Part shown: in pieces, positions 7,767 through 15,204 of the stretch
Numbering within the stretch: position 1 is the first letter of the stretch
Layout of the letters: each line of letters starts with the position of its first letter
NCBI GenBank assembly: GCA_900549865.1
Contig: URPU01000040.1
Location: forward strand, 1 to 20,472
DNA length: 20,472 bases
Source: an uncultured Eubacteriales bacterium
GTDB lineage: Bacteria > Bacillota > Clostridia > Oscillospirales > Oscillospiraceae
Direction of reading: 5' to 3'
Notes under the pieces: generated by a model
Database searches by the model: none
Seen by the model: the letters and a program-made list of their open reading frames with translations, nothing else
What the model was told of the DNA's origin: nothing
Position numbers and translations under genes: made by a program

Positions 7767-8678
7767 ATGAACAAGTATCTTGACATTTCACCCGAAGTCA
7801 AAAAGGCGCTGGACGAGGGCCGTCCCGTCGTCGCGCTGGAGAGCACCATTATCTCCCACGGTATGCCCTATCCCAGAAACGTGGAGACCGCCCTTCTGGT
7901 CGAGCAGACCATACGCGACTGCGGCGCGACTCCCGCCACCATCGCCGTCATCGGCGGCCGCCTCAAGGCCGGTCTCAGCCGTGACGAGATAGAATACCTC
8001 GGCAAGACCGGCCGCGGCGTCGCCAAGGCCAGCCGCCGCGATCTGCCCGCGCTCGTCGCGCGTGGGGCTGACGGCGCCACCACTGTCACCACCACCATGA
8101 TAATCGCCCACATGGCCGGGATAAAGATATTCGCCACCGGCGGCATCGGCGGTGTTCACCGCGGCGCGGAGGTCACCATGGACATCTCCGCCGACCTTGA
8201 GGAGCTTGCGCAGACGCCCGTTATGGTCGTGTGCGCCGGGGCAAAGTCCATCCTCGACCTCGGCCTGACGCTTGAATACCTTGAGACGCACGGCGTGCCC
8301 GTGATAGGCTACGGCACGGATGAGCTCCCCGCCTTCTACACCCGCAAGAGCGGCTTCGGCGTGGACTATCGCGTCGATTCCCCGGCGGAGCTGGCCGCCA
8401 TGTTCCGCGCCCAGCGCGACCTCGGCTATAAGGGCGGCATGCTCGTCACCAACCCCATCCCGGAGGAGTACTCCATGGACAAGGCCGTCATTGACAAGGC
8501 CATCGACGAGGCGCTTGCACAGGCGAAGGCGCAGGGCATCCACGGCAAGGAGACCACGCCCTTCCTGCTGGCCAAGGTCGTTGAGCTTACCGGCGGCGAC
8601 AGCCTTGACAGCAACATCCAGCTCGTGCTCAACAACGCCCGCGTCGCGGCAAGGACCGCCTGCGAGCTTGCAAAGTAA
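7767..8678 (+). CDS. psuG: pseudouridine-5'-phosphate glycosidase
   Basis: A 303-residue enzyme (counting from Met at 7767, preceded by AAAGGAG at a 7-nt gap) that reversibly splits pseudouridine 5'-phosphate into uracil and ribose 5-phosphate. It aligns with E. coli PsuG at a constant offset of 6. Glu25 (ALEST), Lys87 (GVAKASRRD), Asp143 (SADLEE) and Lys160 (AGAKSILDLG) correspond to the catalytic and metal-site residues E31, K93, D149 and the Schiff-base lysine K166. Family segments STIISHGMPYPRN and FATGGIGGVHRGAE are intact. The usual partner, a PfkB-type pseudouridine kinase (PsuK), is not in the window. Position next to a nucleoside importer suggests imported pseudouridine as a substrate source (inference). 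Confidence 0.95.
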   Translation: MNKYLDISPEVKKALDEGRPVVALESTIISHGMPYPRNVETALLVEQTIRDCGATPATIAVIGGRLKAGLSRDEIEYLGKTGRGVAKASRRDLPALVARGADGATTVTTTMIIAHMAGIKIFATGGIGGVHRGAEVTMDISADLEELAQTPVMVVCAGAKSILDLGLTLEYLETHGVPVIGYGTDELPAFYTRKSGFGVDYRVDSPAELAAMFRAQRDLGYKGGMLVTNPIPEEYSMDKAVIDKAIDEALAQAKAQGIHGKETTPFLLAKVVELTGGDSLDSNIQLVLNNARVAARTACELAK

Positions 8679-8702
8679 CACATTTCCTCATTGAAGCATA
8701 TT

Positions 8703-8735
8703 GCCCGCGGTCGGATGGCCGCGGGCTTATCTTTT
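8703..8735 (+). terminator. terminator after psuG
   Basis: GCCCGCGG (8703-8710) and CCGCGGGC (8719-8726) form an 8-bp perfect GC stem with an 8-nt loop, followed by TTATCTTTT. It ends the nucleoside region just before the promoter of the glycan cassette. Confidence 0.8.
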
Positions 8736-8737
8736 GG

Positions 8738-8766
8738 TTGAAATGCATCGTGCAAAGGGGTATAAT
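8738..8766 (+). promoter_or_regulatory. promoter of the glycan cassette
   Basis: TTGAAA (8738-8743), a 17-nt spacer and TATAAT (8761-8766); predicted start near 8773, giving a leader of about 65 nt before the glycosyltransferase. No other promoter is evident inside the four-gene run, so it probably drives all four. Confidence 0.78.
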
Positions 8767-8836
8767 ATATTGATTAATTATATGCATCTTTTTATGTGTA
8801 TCTCTTACAAGTATCCTTATCTTTCAGGAGCTATAT

Positions 8837-9826
8837 ATGGGCAACGCTTGCAAGGTCTCTGTGCTGTGCACAGCCTACAATCATGAAAAATATATCCGCG
8901 ACGCGCTTGAGGGCTTCGTCTCCCAGCGCACGGATTTCCCGTTTGAGGTGCTGGTGAATGACGACTGCTCCACCGACGGCACCGCGGATATCATCCGCGA
9001 ATACGCGGCGAAGTACCCGGATATCATCCGCCCGTTCTATCAGAAGGAGAATCTCTATTCTCAGGGCGGCATGGTGTTCCTCTTCTCTAAGGTGTTCTAC
9101 CCCAACGCGAGGGGCGAATATATCGCCTACTGCGAGGGGGACGACTGCTGGACGGACCCGGAAAAGCTCCAGCGTCAGGCGGACTTTCTCGACGCGCACC
9201 CCGGCTATTCCGGCTGTGTGCACAATACGCTGCTGCACTACTGCGACGCCTCCGCGCCGGACGGGCCGCTTCTCCCGGCCGGGCAGGGCGACAGGGATGT
9301 GGATTTTTACACCGTCATCACCGGCGCGTCGCACTCCTTCCACACCAGCTCCATCGTCGCGCGGCGTGAGTATATCCTCGACCCGCCCGATTTCCACTAT
9401 ACCGCCTCCGACCACGGCTTCACGGATTACGCCATCGGCCTGTGGCTGTCGCTGAACGGGAAGATACGCTTCCTTGACCGCGTCATGTCCACCTATCGCA
9501 TCAACAGCAATCCCGCCGCGTGGAGCGCCAACCTCGGCCGTCAGTATGCCAAGCTCAAGGAGTTCATCACCGGTGAGCTTGCCATGATGGAGGTGCTTCT
9601 GCCGCATCTTGACGCACAGCAGGCGCAGGCCGCGAAGGCCGTCATGACAGAGCGGCAGTATGAGCTTTATTATATCGAAGGGCGCGTGGACGAGCTTGTG
9701 AAGCCGCCCTATGACGCCATTTACCGCGCAAAGCCGTTCAAATACCGCGCCGTTGTCACGCTGAAGCGGCTCTTCCCCGCGCTGCACCGGCTGTACCGCA
9801 AGCGCAAGGGCTACGAGGATTATTGA
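8837..9826 (+). CDS. family 2 glycosyltransferase
   Basis: A 329-residue GT-A-fold glycosyltransferase. The N-terminal half has VSVLCTAYNHEKYIRDALEGF, the nucleotide-binding NDDCSTDGT (41-49) and the metal-binding DxD-type EGDDCWTD (100-107). The usual GT2 architecture stops near 230. The C-terminal 100 residues are helical and basic, ending KRLFPALHRLYRKRKGYEDY, which suggests contact with the inner face of the membrane. The donor and acceptor sugars cannot be told. The start is set by AGGAG with a 6-nt gap. It leads a cassette with a flippase, an ATP-grasp/HAD protein and a sugar aminotransferase. Confidence 0.92.
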   Translation: MGNACKVSVLCTAYNHEKYIRDALEGFVSQRTDFPFEVLVNDDCSTDGTADIIREYAAKYPDIIRPFYQKENLYSQGGMVFLFSKVFYPNARGEYIAYCEGDDCWTDPEKLQRQADFLDAHPGYSGCVHNTLLHYCDASAPDGPLLPAGQGDRDVDFYTVITGASHSFHTSSIVARREYILDPPDFHYTASDHGFTDYAIGLWLSLNGKIRFLDRVMSTYRINSNPAAWSANLGRQYAKLKEFITGELAMMEVLLPHLDAQQAQAAKAVMTERQYELYYIEGRVDELVKPPYDAIYRAKPFKYRAVVTLKRLFPALHRLYRKRKGYEDY

Positions 9827-9829
9827 GCT

Positions 9830-11284
9830 ATGGACAATAAGCAGAAGGTCGTTTCCAATCTGATATGGCGCTTTATGGAGCGCTTCGGCTCCCAGCTCGT
9901 GTCCTTCGTGGTTCAGATAGTCCTCGCCCGGATGCTGGACCCCGCTGTGTTCGGCACCGTCGCCAAGGTGACCATCATCACCACCATCCTCCTCGTCTTT
10001 GTTGACAGCGGCATGGCAAACTCCCTCATCCAGAAGAAGGACCCGGACGATCTCGATTTTTCCTCCGTGTTCTATTTCAACGTGGCGTTCTGCCTTGTGC
10101 TGTACGCGCTGCTGTTCGCCGCCGCGCCCGCGATATCCCGCATGTACGGGGAGGCTCAGCTTGCGCCCGTCATCCGCGTGCTGGGGCTTACGATCGTCGT
10201 GGCCGGTGTGAAGAACGTGCAGCAGGCTTACGTCTCCAAAACGCTGCAATTCAAGCGCTTCTTCTTCGCCACGCTCGGCGGCACGCTGCTTTCCGCCGCC
10301 GTGGGCATCGGCATGGTCATGCGCGGCTTCGGCGTGTGGGCGCTCGTGGCGCAGCAGCTCACGAATGTGACGGTCAACACGCTCATCCTCTGGCTGACCG
10401 TCGGCTGGCGGCCGAAGCTCATGTTCTCCTTCGCGCGTCTCGGCGCGCTGCTGTCCTATGGGTGGAAGCTCCTCGTCTCCGGGCTTCTTGACACGCTTTA
10501 TAACAAGCTGCGTGAGATCATCATCGCCGTTTTCTATACCGACGCGGATCTCGCCTATTATAACCGCGGCATGACCTATCCCAATCTCTTGGTGGAGAAT
10601 ATCAACGCCTCTATCGACAGCGTGCTCCTGCCCGTCCTCTCGGCTGAGCAGGACCATAAGGATCAGGTGCGCGGCATGACGCGCCGCGCCATACGCATAA
10701 GCACGTATGTCATGATGCCGCTCATGATGGGGCTTGCCGTCTGTGCCGAGCCGCTCATAAGGCTGCTGCTGACGGAGAAGTGGCTGCCCTGCGTGCCGTA
10801 TCTGCGCATTTTCTGCTTCAGCTACGCGTTCTATCCCCTGCACACGGCGAACCTCAACGCCATCAAGGCCATGGGTCGCAGCGACATGTTTTTGAAGCTT
10901 GAGATAATCAAAAAGGTGCTTGGCGTCGTCGTGCTGCTGCTCACCATGCCGTATGGGGTGTACGTCATGGCGCTCAGTCTGCTTTTCACCAGCGTCATGG
11001 CCCAGCTCATCAACTCCTGGCCGAACGCGAAGCTGCTGGATTACGCCTACGGGCAGCAGCTTCTGGACATGCTTCCGGCCATCGGGCTTTCCTGCCTGAT
11101 GGGCCTCGCCGTGTTCCCCATCCAGCTCTTCGGCTGGAGCGACTGGGTCACGCTTCCCGTGCAGGTCGTCCTGGGCGCGGCGATATACATCGCCGGTTCC
11201 GTCATTTTCAAGCTTGACAGCTTCAATTATCTGCTTTCCATATTCAAAAAGCTCCTGCGCCGCCGCGCGCAGGGCGATGCATGA
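9830..11284 (+). CDS. Wzx/TuaB-like polysaccharide flippase (MOP superfamily)
   Basis: A 484-residue membrane protein with about 12-14 hydrophobic helices, of the polysaccharide-exporter branch of the MOP/MATE superfamily. It would flip lipid-linked glycan across the membrane. The N-terminus SNLIWRFMERFGSQLVSFVVQIVLARML, the segment DSGMANSLIQKKDPDDLDFSSVFYFN, and the central YNKLREIIIAVFYTDADLAYYNRG are family-like and resemble WzxC/TuaB-type proteins. It begins 3 nt after the glycosyltransferase stop with a poor ribosome binding site, so translation is probably coupled. Its stop lies 14 nt before the next start, inside that gene's ribosome binding site region. Confidence 0.92.
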   Translation: MDNKQKVVSNLIWRFMERFGSQLVSFVVQIVLARMLDPAVFGTVAKVTIITTILLVFVDSGMANSLIQKKDPDDLDFSSVFYFNVAFCLVLYALLFAAAPAISRMYGEAQLAPVIRVLGLTIVVAGVKNVQQAYVSKTLQFKRFFFATLGGTLLSAAVGIGMVMRGFGVWALVAQQLTNVTVNTLILWLTVGWRPKLMFSFARLGALLSYGWKLLVSGLLDTLYNKLREIIIAVFYTDADLAYYNRGMTYPNLLVENINASIDSVLLPVLSAEQDHKDQVRGMTRRAIRISTYVMMPLMMGLAVCAEPLIRLLLTEKWLPCVPYLRIFCFSYAFYPLHTANLNAIKAMGRSDMFLKLEIIKKVLGVVVLLLTMPYGVYVMALSLLFTSVMAQLINSWPNAKLLDYAYGQQLLDMLPAIGLSCLMGLAVFPIQLFGWSDWVTLPVQVVLGAAIYIAGSVIFKLDSFNYLLSIFKKLLRRRAQGDA

Positions 11285-11298
11285 AGGAGGTGACGCGC

Positions 11299-12585
11299 AT
11301 GTCCGAGGTGAAGAACGTTCTGGTCTTTCCGGCCGGAACGGAGATCGCGCTTGAGATACACGACGCGCTCAAATTCAGCAAGTTTGTCCGCCTCTTCGGC
11401 GCGACCAGCGTGCCCTGCCACGCGGAGTTCGTCTATGCCGTCTGTGAGGAGAATGTGCCCAATGCCGACGATCCCGCGCTGATAGACGCGCTCAACGCCA
11501 TTATAGATAAGTATTCCATAGACTATGTCTATCCCGCGCACGACAGCGCCCTGCTCTCCCTCGCGCGGGCGCAGGCGCGGCTGCACGCGCCCGTCGTCTC
11601 CTCCCCGCTTGAAACGGTGGAGATATGCCGCTCGAAGAACAAGACCTATGAGTTTCTGAAGGGCGCGCCCTACCTGCCGCAAAGCTACCCGGACGCGGCC
11701 TCCGTGCCGGGCTTCCCCGTGTTCATAAAGCCCTCCGTCGGTCAGGGCGCGGTCGGCGCGCGGCGGATAGACGATATGCCCCATCTTGTCGAGGCGCTCT
11801 CCGACGGCGTGGAGTACGCCATCTGTGAATACCTTCCGGGGGATGAGTTCACGGTGGACTGCTTCACCGACAGGCACGGGCAGCTCCGCTTTGCCGCGCC
11901 TCGCCAGCGTATGCGCATCCGCGCGGGCATCTCCGTGCGTTCGCGGCGCTTCGCGCCGGATGAGGGCATCCTCTCCATCGCGCGGGATATCAACAGCCGC
12001 CTCGCCTTCAACGGCGCGTGGTTTTTCCAGCTCAAGAAGAACGCCGCCGGTGAGTACAGGCTGATGGAGATCGCCCCGCGCATCGCCGGTACGATGTGCG
12101 TCGCGCGCAACGCGGGTGTCAATATGCCCATGCTGACGCTGTTCAATATGTTCGGCTGCGACGTCGGCATCATTGACAACGCCAATGCCGAGCTTGTGGA
12201 TCGCGCGTTCATCTCGCGCTTTGAAACGGATATAAGCTATGACACGGTGTACGTGGATTTTGACGACACTGTCACCGTGCGCGGCAAGGTCAATACGGTG
12301 CTCATGATGTTTCTCTATCAGGCGCGCAACGCCGGAAAGCGCATCGTCCTTCTGACGAAGCACGCGCGCGATATCGCGCAGAGCCTTGACGAGTACGCCG
12401 TCCCCCCCCGCCTCTTTGATGAGATCGTCCATCTCGACCCCGGCGCGGACAAGACGCCTTACATACGGCCGAATTCAATTTTTATAGACGATTCCTTTGC
12501 CGAGCGCAAAGCGGTGCATGACAGCTGCGGCATCCCCGTTTTTGACCTTGACATGGTGGAAAGCCTTCTGGACTGGCGCGCCTGA
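11299..12585 (+). CDS. ATP-grasp ligase fused to HAD-like domain
   Basis: A 428-residue two-domain protein. The Met at 11299 is preferred over 11281 because AAGGAGG lies 8 nt before it and the upstream gene stops at 11284. Residues 1-300 form a carbamoyl-phosphate-synthase-like ATP-grasp module: pre-ATP-grasp YPAHDSALLSLA (78-89), VFIKPSVGQGAVG (141-153, Lys144), EYLPGDEFTVDCF (177-189) and the metal-site MEIAPRIAGT (256-265). Residues 315-428 look like a compact HAD domain: VDFDDT (319-324), VLLTKHA (350-356) and IFIDDSF (394-400). ATP-grasp enzymes join a carboxylate to an amine. Next to a sugar aminotransferase, an acyl- or aminoacyl-sugar is a reasonable inference, but the reaction is not readable. 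Confidence 0.88.
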   Translation: MSEVKNVLVFPAGTEIALEIHDALKFSKFVRLFGATSVPCHAEFVYAVCEENVPNADDPALIDALNAIIDKYSIDYVYPAHDSALLSLARAQARLHAPVVSSPLETVEICRSKNKTYEFLKGAPYLPQSYPDAASVPGFPVFIKPSVGQGAVGARRIDDMPHLVEALSDGVEYAICEYLPGDEFTVDCFTDRHGQLRFAAPRQRMRIRAGISVRSRRFAPDEGILSIARDINSRLAFNGAWFFQLKKNAAGEYRLMEIAPRIAGTMCVARNAGVNMPMLTLFNMFGCDVGIIDNANAELVDRAFISRFETDISYDTVYVDFDDTVTVRGKVNTVLMMFLYQARNAGKRIVLLTKHARDIAQSLDEYAVPPRLFDEIVHLDPGADKTPYIRPNSIFIDDSFAERKAVHDSCGIPVFDLDMVESLLDWRA

Positions 12586-12617
12586 CCGCCGCCACGTGAT
12601 TCGATAAGGAGATTACT

Positions 12618-13721
12618 ATGAACGAACAGATCAATGTCACCCGCTCCTCCATGCCGGATTTCGACGAATTCTGTGCGGAGATCCGGGATATCTGGGACAG
12701 CCGCTGGCTCACTAATATGGGCGTGAAGCATCAGGCGCTGGAGAGCGCGCTGCGCGAGTATCTGGGCGTGCCGCACGTCACGCTCTTCACCAACGGCCAC
12801 CTCGCGCTTGAAAACATGCTGGAGGCCTTCTCCCTGCGCGGCGGTGAGATCATCACCACGCCCTTCACCTTTGCCTCCACCACCCACGCCATTACACGCA
12901 TCGGCTGCACGCCGGTGTTCTGCGACATAAACCCCGACGATTATACCATCGATGTCACGAAGATAGAGTCGCTCATCACGGATAAGACCGTCGCCATCAT
13001 GCCCGTGCACGTTTACGGCAATCTCTGCGATGTTGACGCTATCGACCGCATTGCCAAGGCGCACGGCCTGCATGTGTTCTACGACGCGGCGCACGCCTTC
13101 GGCGTCAGGCGCGGCGGCGTCAGCTCCGCCGCGTTCGGGGATGTCTCCATGTTCTCCTTCCACGCCACGAAGGTGTTCCACACCATTGAGGGCGGCGCGC
13201 TGTGCTATTCCGACGGCGCGCTTGAGCAGCGCCTGAAGGACCTCAAGAACTTCGGCATACACGGGCCGGAGTCCGTGCCCTTCGTCGGCGGCAACGCGAA
13301 GATGAACGAGTTCTGCGCGGCGATGGGGCTGTGCAATCTGCGCCATCTCGACGCGGAGATCGCCAAGCGCAAGCTCGCGGCGCAGCATTACGATGCGCGT
13401 CTCGGCGGCGTGCCGGGTCTGCGCCTCAACGTGCACAAGCCGGATGTAGAGTCGAACTACGCCTACTATCCCGTGATCTTCGACGGGTATAAGCTCAGCC
13501 GGGATGAGGTCTTTGCCCGCCTCGGTGAGAACAACATCGTCGCCCGCAAGTACTTCTACCCCCTCACCAATGCCTTTGAGTGCTACAAGGGCCGCCCCGG
13601 CTTTGACCCGGCGCTCACGCCCGTGGCGCGCCGCGCGTCGGAAACCGTGCTCACGCTTCCGCTTTACGCGGACCTCCGTCTCGACGACGTTGACCGCATC
13701 TGTGATATCATTCTCAAGTAA
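12618..13721 (+). CDS. DegT/DnrJ/EryC1/StrS-family sugar aminotransferase
   Basis: A 367-residue PLP-dependent aminotransferase of the class acting on nucleotide-linked keto-sugars, similar to VioA/FdtB-type enzymes that make 4- or 3-amino-dideoxy sugars. PLP-site residues are visible: the TPFTFAST segment (81-88), DAAHAFG (156-162) with Asp156, and the Schiff-base Lys185 in FSFHATKVFHTIEGGAL. Length is typical. It follows the ATP-grasp/HAD gene by 32 nt and has AAGGAG upstream. It is the last gene of the cassette, closed by the terminator at 13734-13770. No nucleotide-sugar dehydratase is present nearby, so the keto-sugar substrate must come from elsewhere. Confidence 0.93.
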   Translation: MNEQINVTRSSMPDFDEFCAEIRDIWDSRWLTNMGVKHQALESALREYLGVPHVTLFTNGHLALENMLEAFSLRGGEIITTPFTFASTTHAITRIGCTPVFCDINPDDYTIDVTKIESLITDKTVAIMPVHVYGNLCDVDAIDRIAKAHGLHVFYDAAHAFGVRRGGVSSAAFGDVSMFSFHATKVFHTIEGGALCYSDGALEQRLKDLKNFGIHGPESVPFVGGNAKMNEFCAAMGLCNLRHLDAEIAKRKLAAQHYDARLGGVPGLRLNVHKPDVESNYAYYPVIFDGYKLSRDEVFARLGENNIVARKYFYPLTNAFECYKGRPGFDPALTPVARRASETVLTLPLYADLRLDDVDRICDIILK

Positions 13722-13733
13722 ACAGAAAAATTT

Positions 13734-13770
13734 GGGCTGCCTCGCATTTCGTGAGACAGCCCATTTTTAT
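13734..13770. terminator. bidirectional terminator between the aminotransferase and PPOX genes
   Basis: GGGCTGCCTC and GAGACAGCCC (13734-13743 and 13753-13762) pair almost perfectly around a short loop, with ATTTTTAT after on the plus strand and AAATTTTTCTG after on the minus strand. It serves both converging genes. Confidence 0.88.
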
Positions 13771-14265
13771 TTATTCCTGCTTCTGCCTGGCAAGCGTGAG
13801 CTCCCTGCCCTCCTTGCCTGTCATATGCTCTATTGTTATCTCAAAGCAGCTCAGGCCGCTCCACTCGCGGCGTATCTCCGCCTCGACGGCGGCGCGGTCG
13901 CTGTTGTACTTGAGGCCGAGCGCCTCTGCCGCGCGGTATATCTCGCCCTCGTCCTCCAGCACGCGCGCCCTGCCGAACAGCACCACGCTGCTGTACAGCG
14001 TCGTCATCTTCTCCGCGTCCACGTCGTCTCTGTCTATCACGCAGAAGGACACTTTCCCGTCCGCCCTTATCGCGTCTATCTTGTGCCCGGTCTTTGCGCC
14101 GTGGAAGTATATCTTCCCTCCGGTGTAGACGTAGTTCACCGGCACGGTGTACGGATATCCGCCGTCGCCCACAACGGCCAGCACGCCCGTTTTCCCGCGT
14201 TCGAGTATCTGCGCGCACTCCGCCTCGCTCAGCTGCTGCTTCTTCCTCCGCATTTCTCTGAACAT
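13771..14265 (-). CDS. pyridoxamine 5'-phosphate oxidase-related (NimA-like) flavoprotein
   Basis: A 164-residue FMN-binding split-barrel protein. The Met at 14265 is chosen because AAAGGAG lies 8 nt upstream. The pattern RRKKQQLSEAEC, KTGVLAVVGDGGYPYTVPVNYVY (25-47), KIYFHGAKTGHKIDAIRADGKVSF (51-74) and VVLFGRARVLED (94-105) is that of the NimA / PPOX-like family. Some members reduce nitroimidazoles, and most are uncharacterised flavin reductases. Nothing here tells the substrate, and resistance should not be assumed. It is a single gene converging on the glycan cassette. Confidence 0.88.
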   Translation of the reverse strand: MFREMRRKKQQLSEAECAQILERGKTGVLAVVGDGGYPYTVPVNYVYTGGKIYFHGAKTGHKIDAIRADGKVSFCVIDRDDVDAEKMTTLYSSVVLFGRARVLEDEGEIYRAAEALGLKYNSDRAAVEAEIRREWSGLSCFEITIEHMTGKEGRELTLARQKQE

Positions 14266-14294
14266 GCAGTTTCTCCTTTCATCGGAATTCATTG

Positions 14295-14323
14295 TTGCCT
14301 TTTCCCCCGGCCCGTGGTATATT
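14295..14323 (+). promoter_or_regulatory. promoter of a putative small RNA
   Basis: TTGCCT (14295-14300), a 17-nt spacer and TATATT (14318-14323). The predicted start falls at about 14330, two bases before the left arm of a long hairpin that ends in a U-tract. No protein gene follows on this strand for over 1 kb except the 27-aa toxin, which has its own promoter. Confidence 0.55.
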
Positions 14324-14329
14324 GCAATT

Positions 14330-14401
14330 ACAGAAGCTTTCTCACGTTGTGCGCCAGTCTTTGGATTGGAAGAGCCCAGAAGTGTGGGGAAGCTTCTTTT
14401 T
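14330..14401 (+). ncRNA. putative orphan small structured RNA
   Basis: The left arm 14332-14347 pairs with 14382-14397 over 16 positions: 12 Watson-Crick pairs plus four G-U pairs that form only in plus-strand RNA. TTTTT follows (14397-14401). Inside is a second hairpin, CCAGTC (14354-14359) with GATTGG (14364-14369) around a TTTG loop, and a purine-rich bulge AAGAGCCCAGA (14370-14380). With a promoter placed exactly upstream, this looks like an independently transcribed RNA of about 72 nt. I do not recognise it as a known riboswitch, SRP, 6S or ribozyme. It could instead be a stand-alone terminator for stray transcription. Confidence 0.5.
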
Positions 14402-14404
14402 CAC

Positions 14405-14431
14405 GCCGGCAGGGCTGTTTGCCCTGCCGGC
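14405..14431. terminator. 11-bp perfect hairpin between the small RNA and the GNAT gene
   Basis: GCCGGCAGGGC (14405-14415) and GCCCTGCCGGC (14421-14431) form a perfect GC-rich stem with a 5-nt loop. Neither strand has a T-tract after it. It lies 64 nt downstream of the leftward GNAT gene and may end or protect that transcript. Confidence 0.4.
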
Positions 14432-14495
14432 TGCCGCACCCGGCGGAAATAGTATACCACCATTTTCCGCGCGGGAAAGGCCCCGTTCCGCACGT

Positions 14496-15152
14496 TCAGC
14501 GGCTTTCGGTAAAGCGCATCGGCGTGTAGCGCAGCCCCTCCGGGCTGAGTCTTTCCGCGTCCTCCTGCACAAAGCCGAGGCGCCTATATATTTCGACCGC
14601 ATACGGGGATGAGTTCACCGTGAACTCCTGCTTCTCATAGTCGCGCCGCATGGCCTCGAACAGCCGCCGCCCTATCCCGCGCCGGTGATAGCCGCCGTCC
14701 ACAAAAAAGCCGCCTATATGCTGCGGCGCGCGCATACACAGCGTTCCGACGAGCTTTTCCCCGTCGTATGCGCCATAGAAGGCAAGGCTGCGTGTGCGCT
14801 CCTTATCGTCCAGACTTGCGCGGAACGCCGCAACGCCCTCCGCCGGGTATTCCGGCGCTTCAAACTCCAGAAACACACGCCAGCACAGCTCCAGCTCCGC
14901 CGTCCGGCGGTGTATGTTCTCCTGCCGGAAGGCCGTTATGCTTCCCGCCGCGCGGCCGTTGACGGCAATGGCGCGGGCAAAGACCTCATTTTTGTCCGCT
15001 GTGAGCATCGCGGTTATGTATTCCTTCGCGTCCTTCTCCGTGTACGGGTACGGCAGTCCGTCGCGCAGGTTGTCCAGTATCCTCCGGTCGTTCAGCGCCG
15101 CCGCCAGATCCGCCGCGTCCGACAGCCGCCACTCTCTGAGTTCGTATTCCAT
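14496..15152 (-). CDS. GNAT acetyltransferase, apparent fusion of two GNAT genes
   Basis: A 218-residue protein; Met at 15152 is preferred because AAGGAGGG lies just upstream. Residues 1-90 read like the front half of a RimJ/RimL-type acetyltransferase (LREWRLSDAADLAAALND, DGLPYPYTEKDAKEYI, FAIA-like strand, AELELCW). Such proteins would next show the acetyl-CoA loop of that domain, which is absent. Instead, from about residue 91, WRVFLEFEAPEYPAEGVAAF begins the early part of a second, different GNAT type. It continues to a full acetyl-CoA site YHRRGIGRRLFEAM (155-168) and ends normally with EIYRRLGF. One intact active site therefore remains. The substrate is unknown. The fusion reading is from family patterns and needs alignment. 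Confidence 0.82.
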   Translation of the reverse strand: MEYELREWRLSDAADLAAALNDRRILDNLRDGLPYPYTEKDAKEYITAMLTADKNEVFARAIAVNGRAAGSITAFRQENIHRRTAELELCWRVFLEFEAPEYPAEGVAAFRASLDDKERTRSLAFYGAYDGEKLVGTLCMRAPQHIGGFFVDGGYHRRGIGRRLFEAMRRDYEKQEFTVNSSPYAVEIYRRLGFVQEDAERLSPEGLRYTPMRFTESR

Positions 15153-15175
15153 GCCCTCGCCCTCCTTTTTCTCAT

Positions 15176-15204
15176 ATTTTACACGCCGCCCCCGTGTCAT
15201 TCAA
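15176..15204 (-). promoter_or_regulatory. promoter of the GNAT gene
   Basis: On the minus strand, TTGAAT (15204-15199) and TAAAAT (15181-15176) are 17 nt apart. The predicted start is only about 15 nt before the start codon region, near the ribosome binding site, giving a very short leader. Confidence 0.65.

Noticed and set aside
8831..10843. Very long leftward open frame opposite the glycosyltransferase and flippase genes
   Set aside because: It mirrors two well-supported genes, has no recognisable domain or good ribosome binding site, and long antisense frames are expected in GC-rich coding DNA. The same holds for other long opposite-strand frames in the window.
13771..14265. Nitroimidazole resistance gene
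   Set aside because: The protein is NimA-like in fold and motifs, but most such proteins are uncharacterised flavin enzymes; sequence alone does not support a resistance claim.
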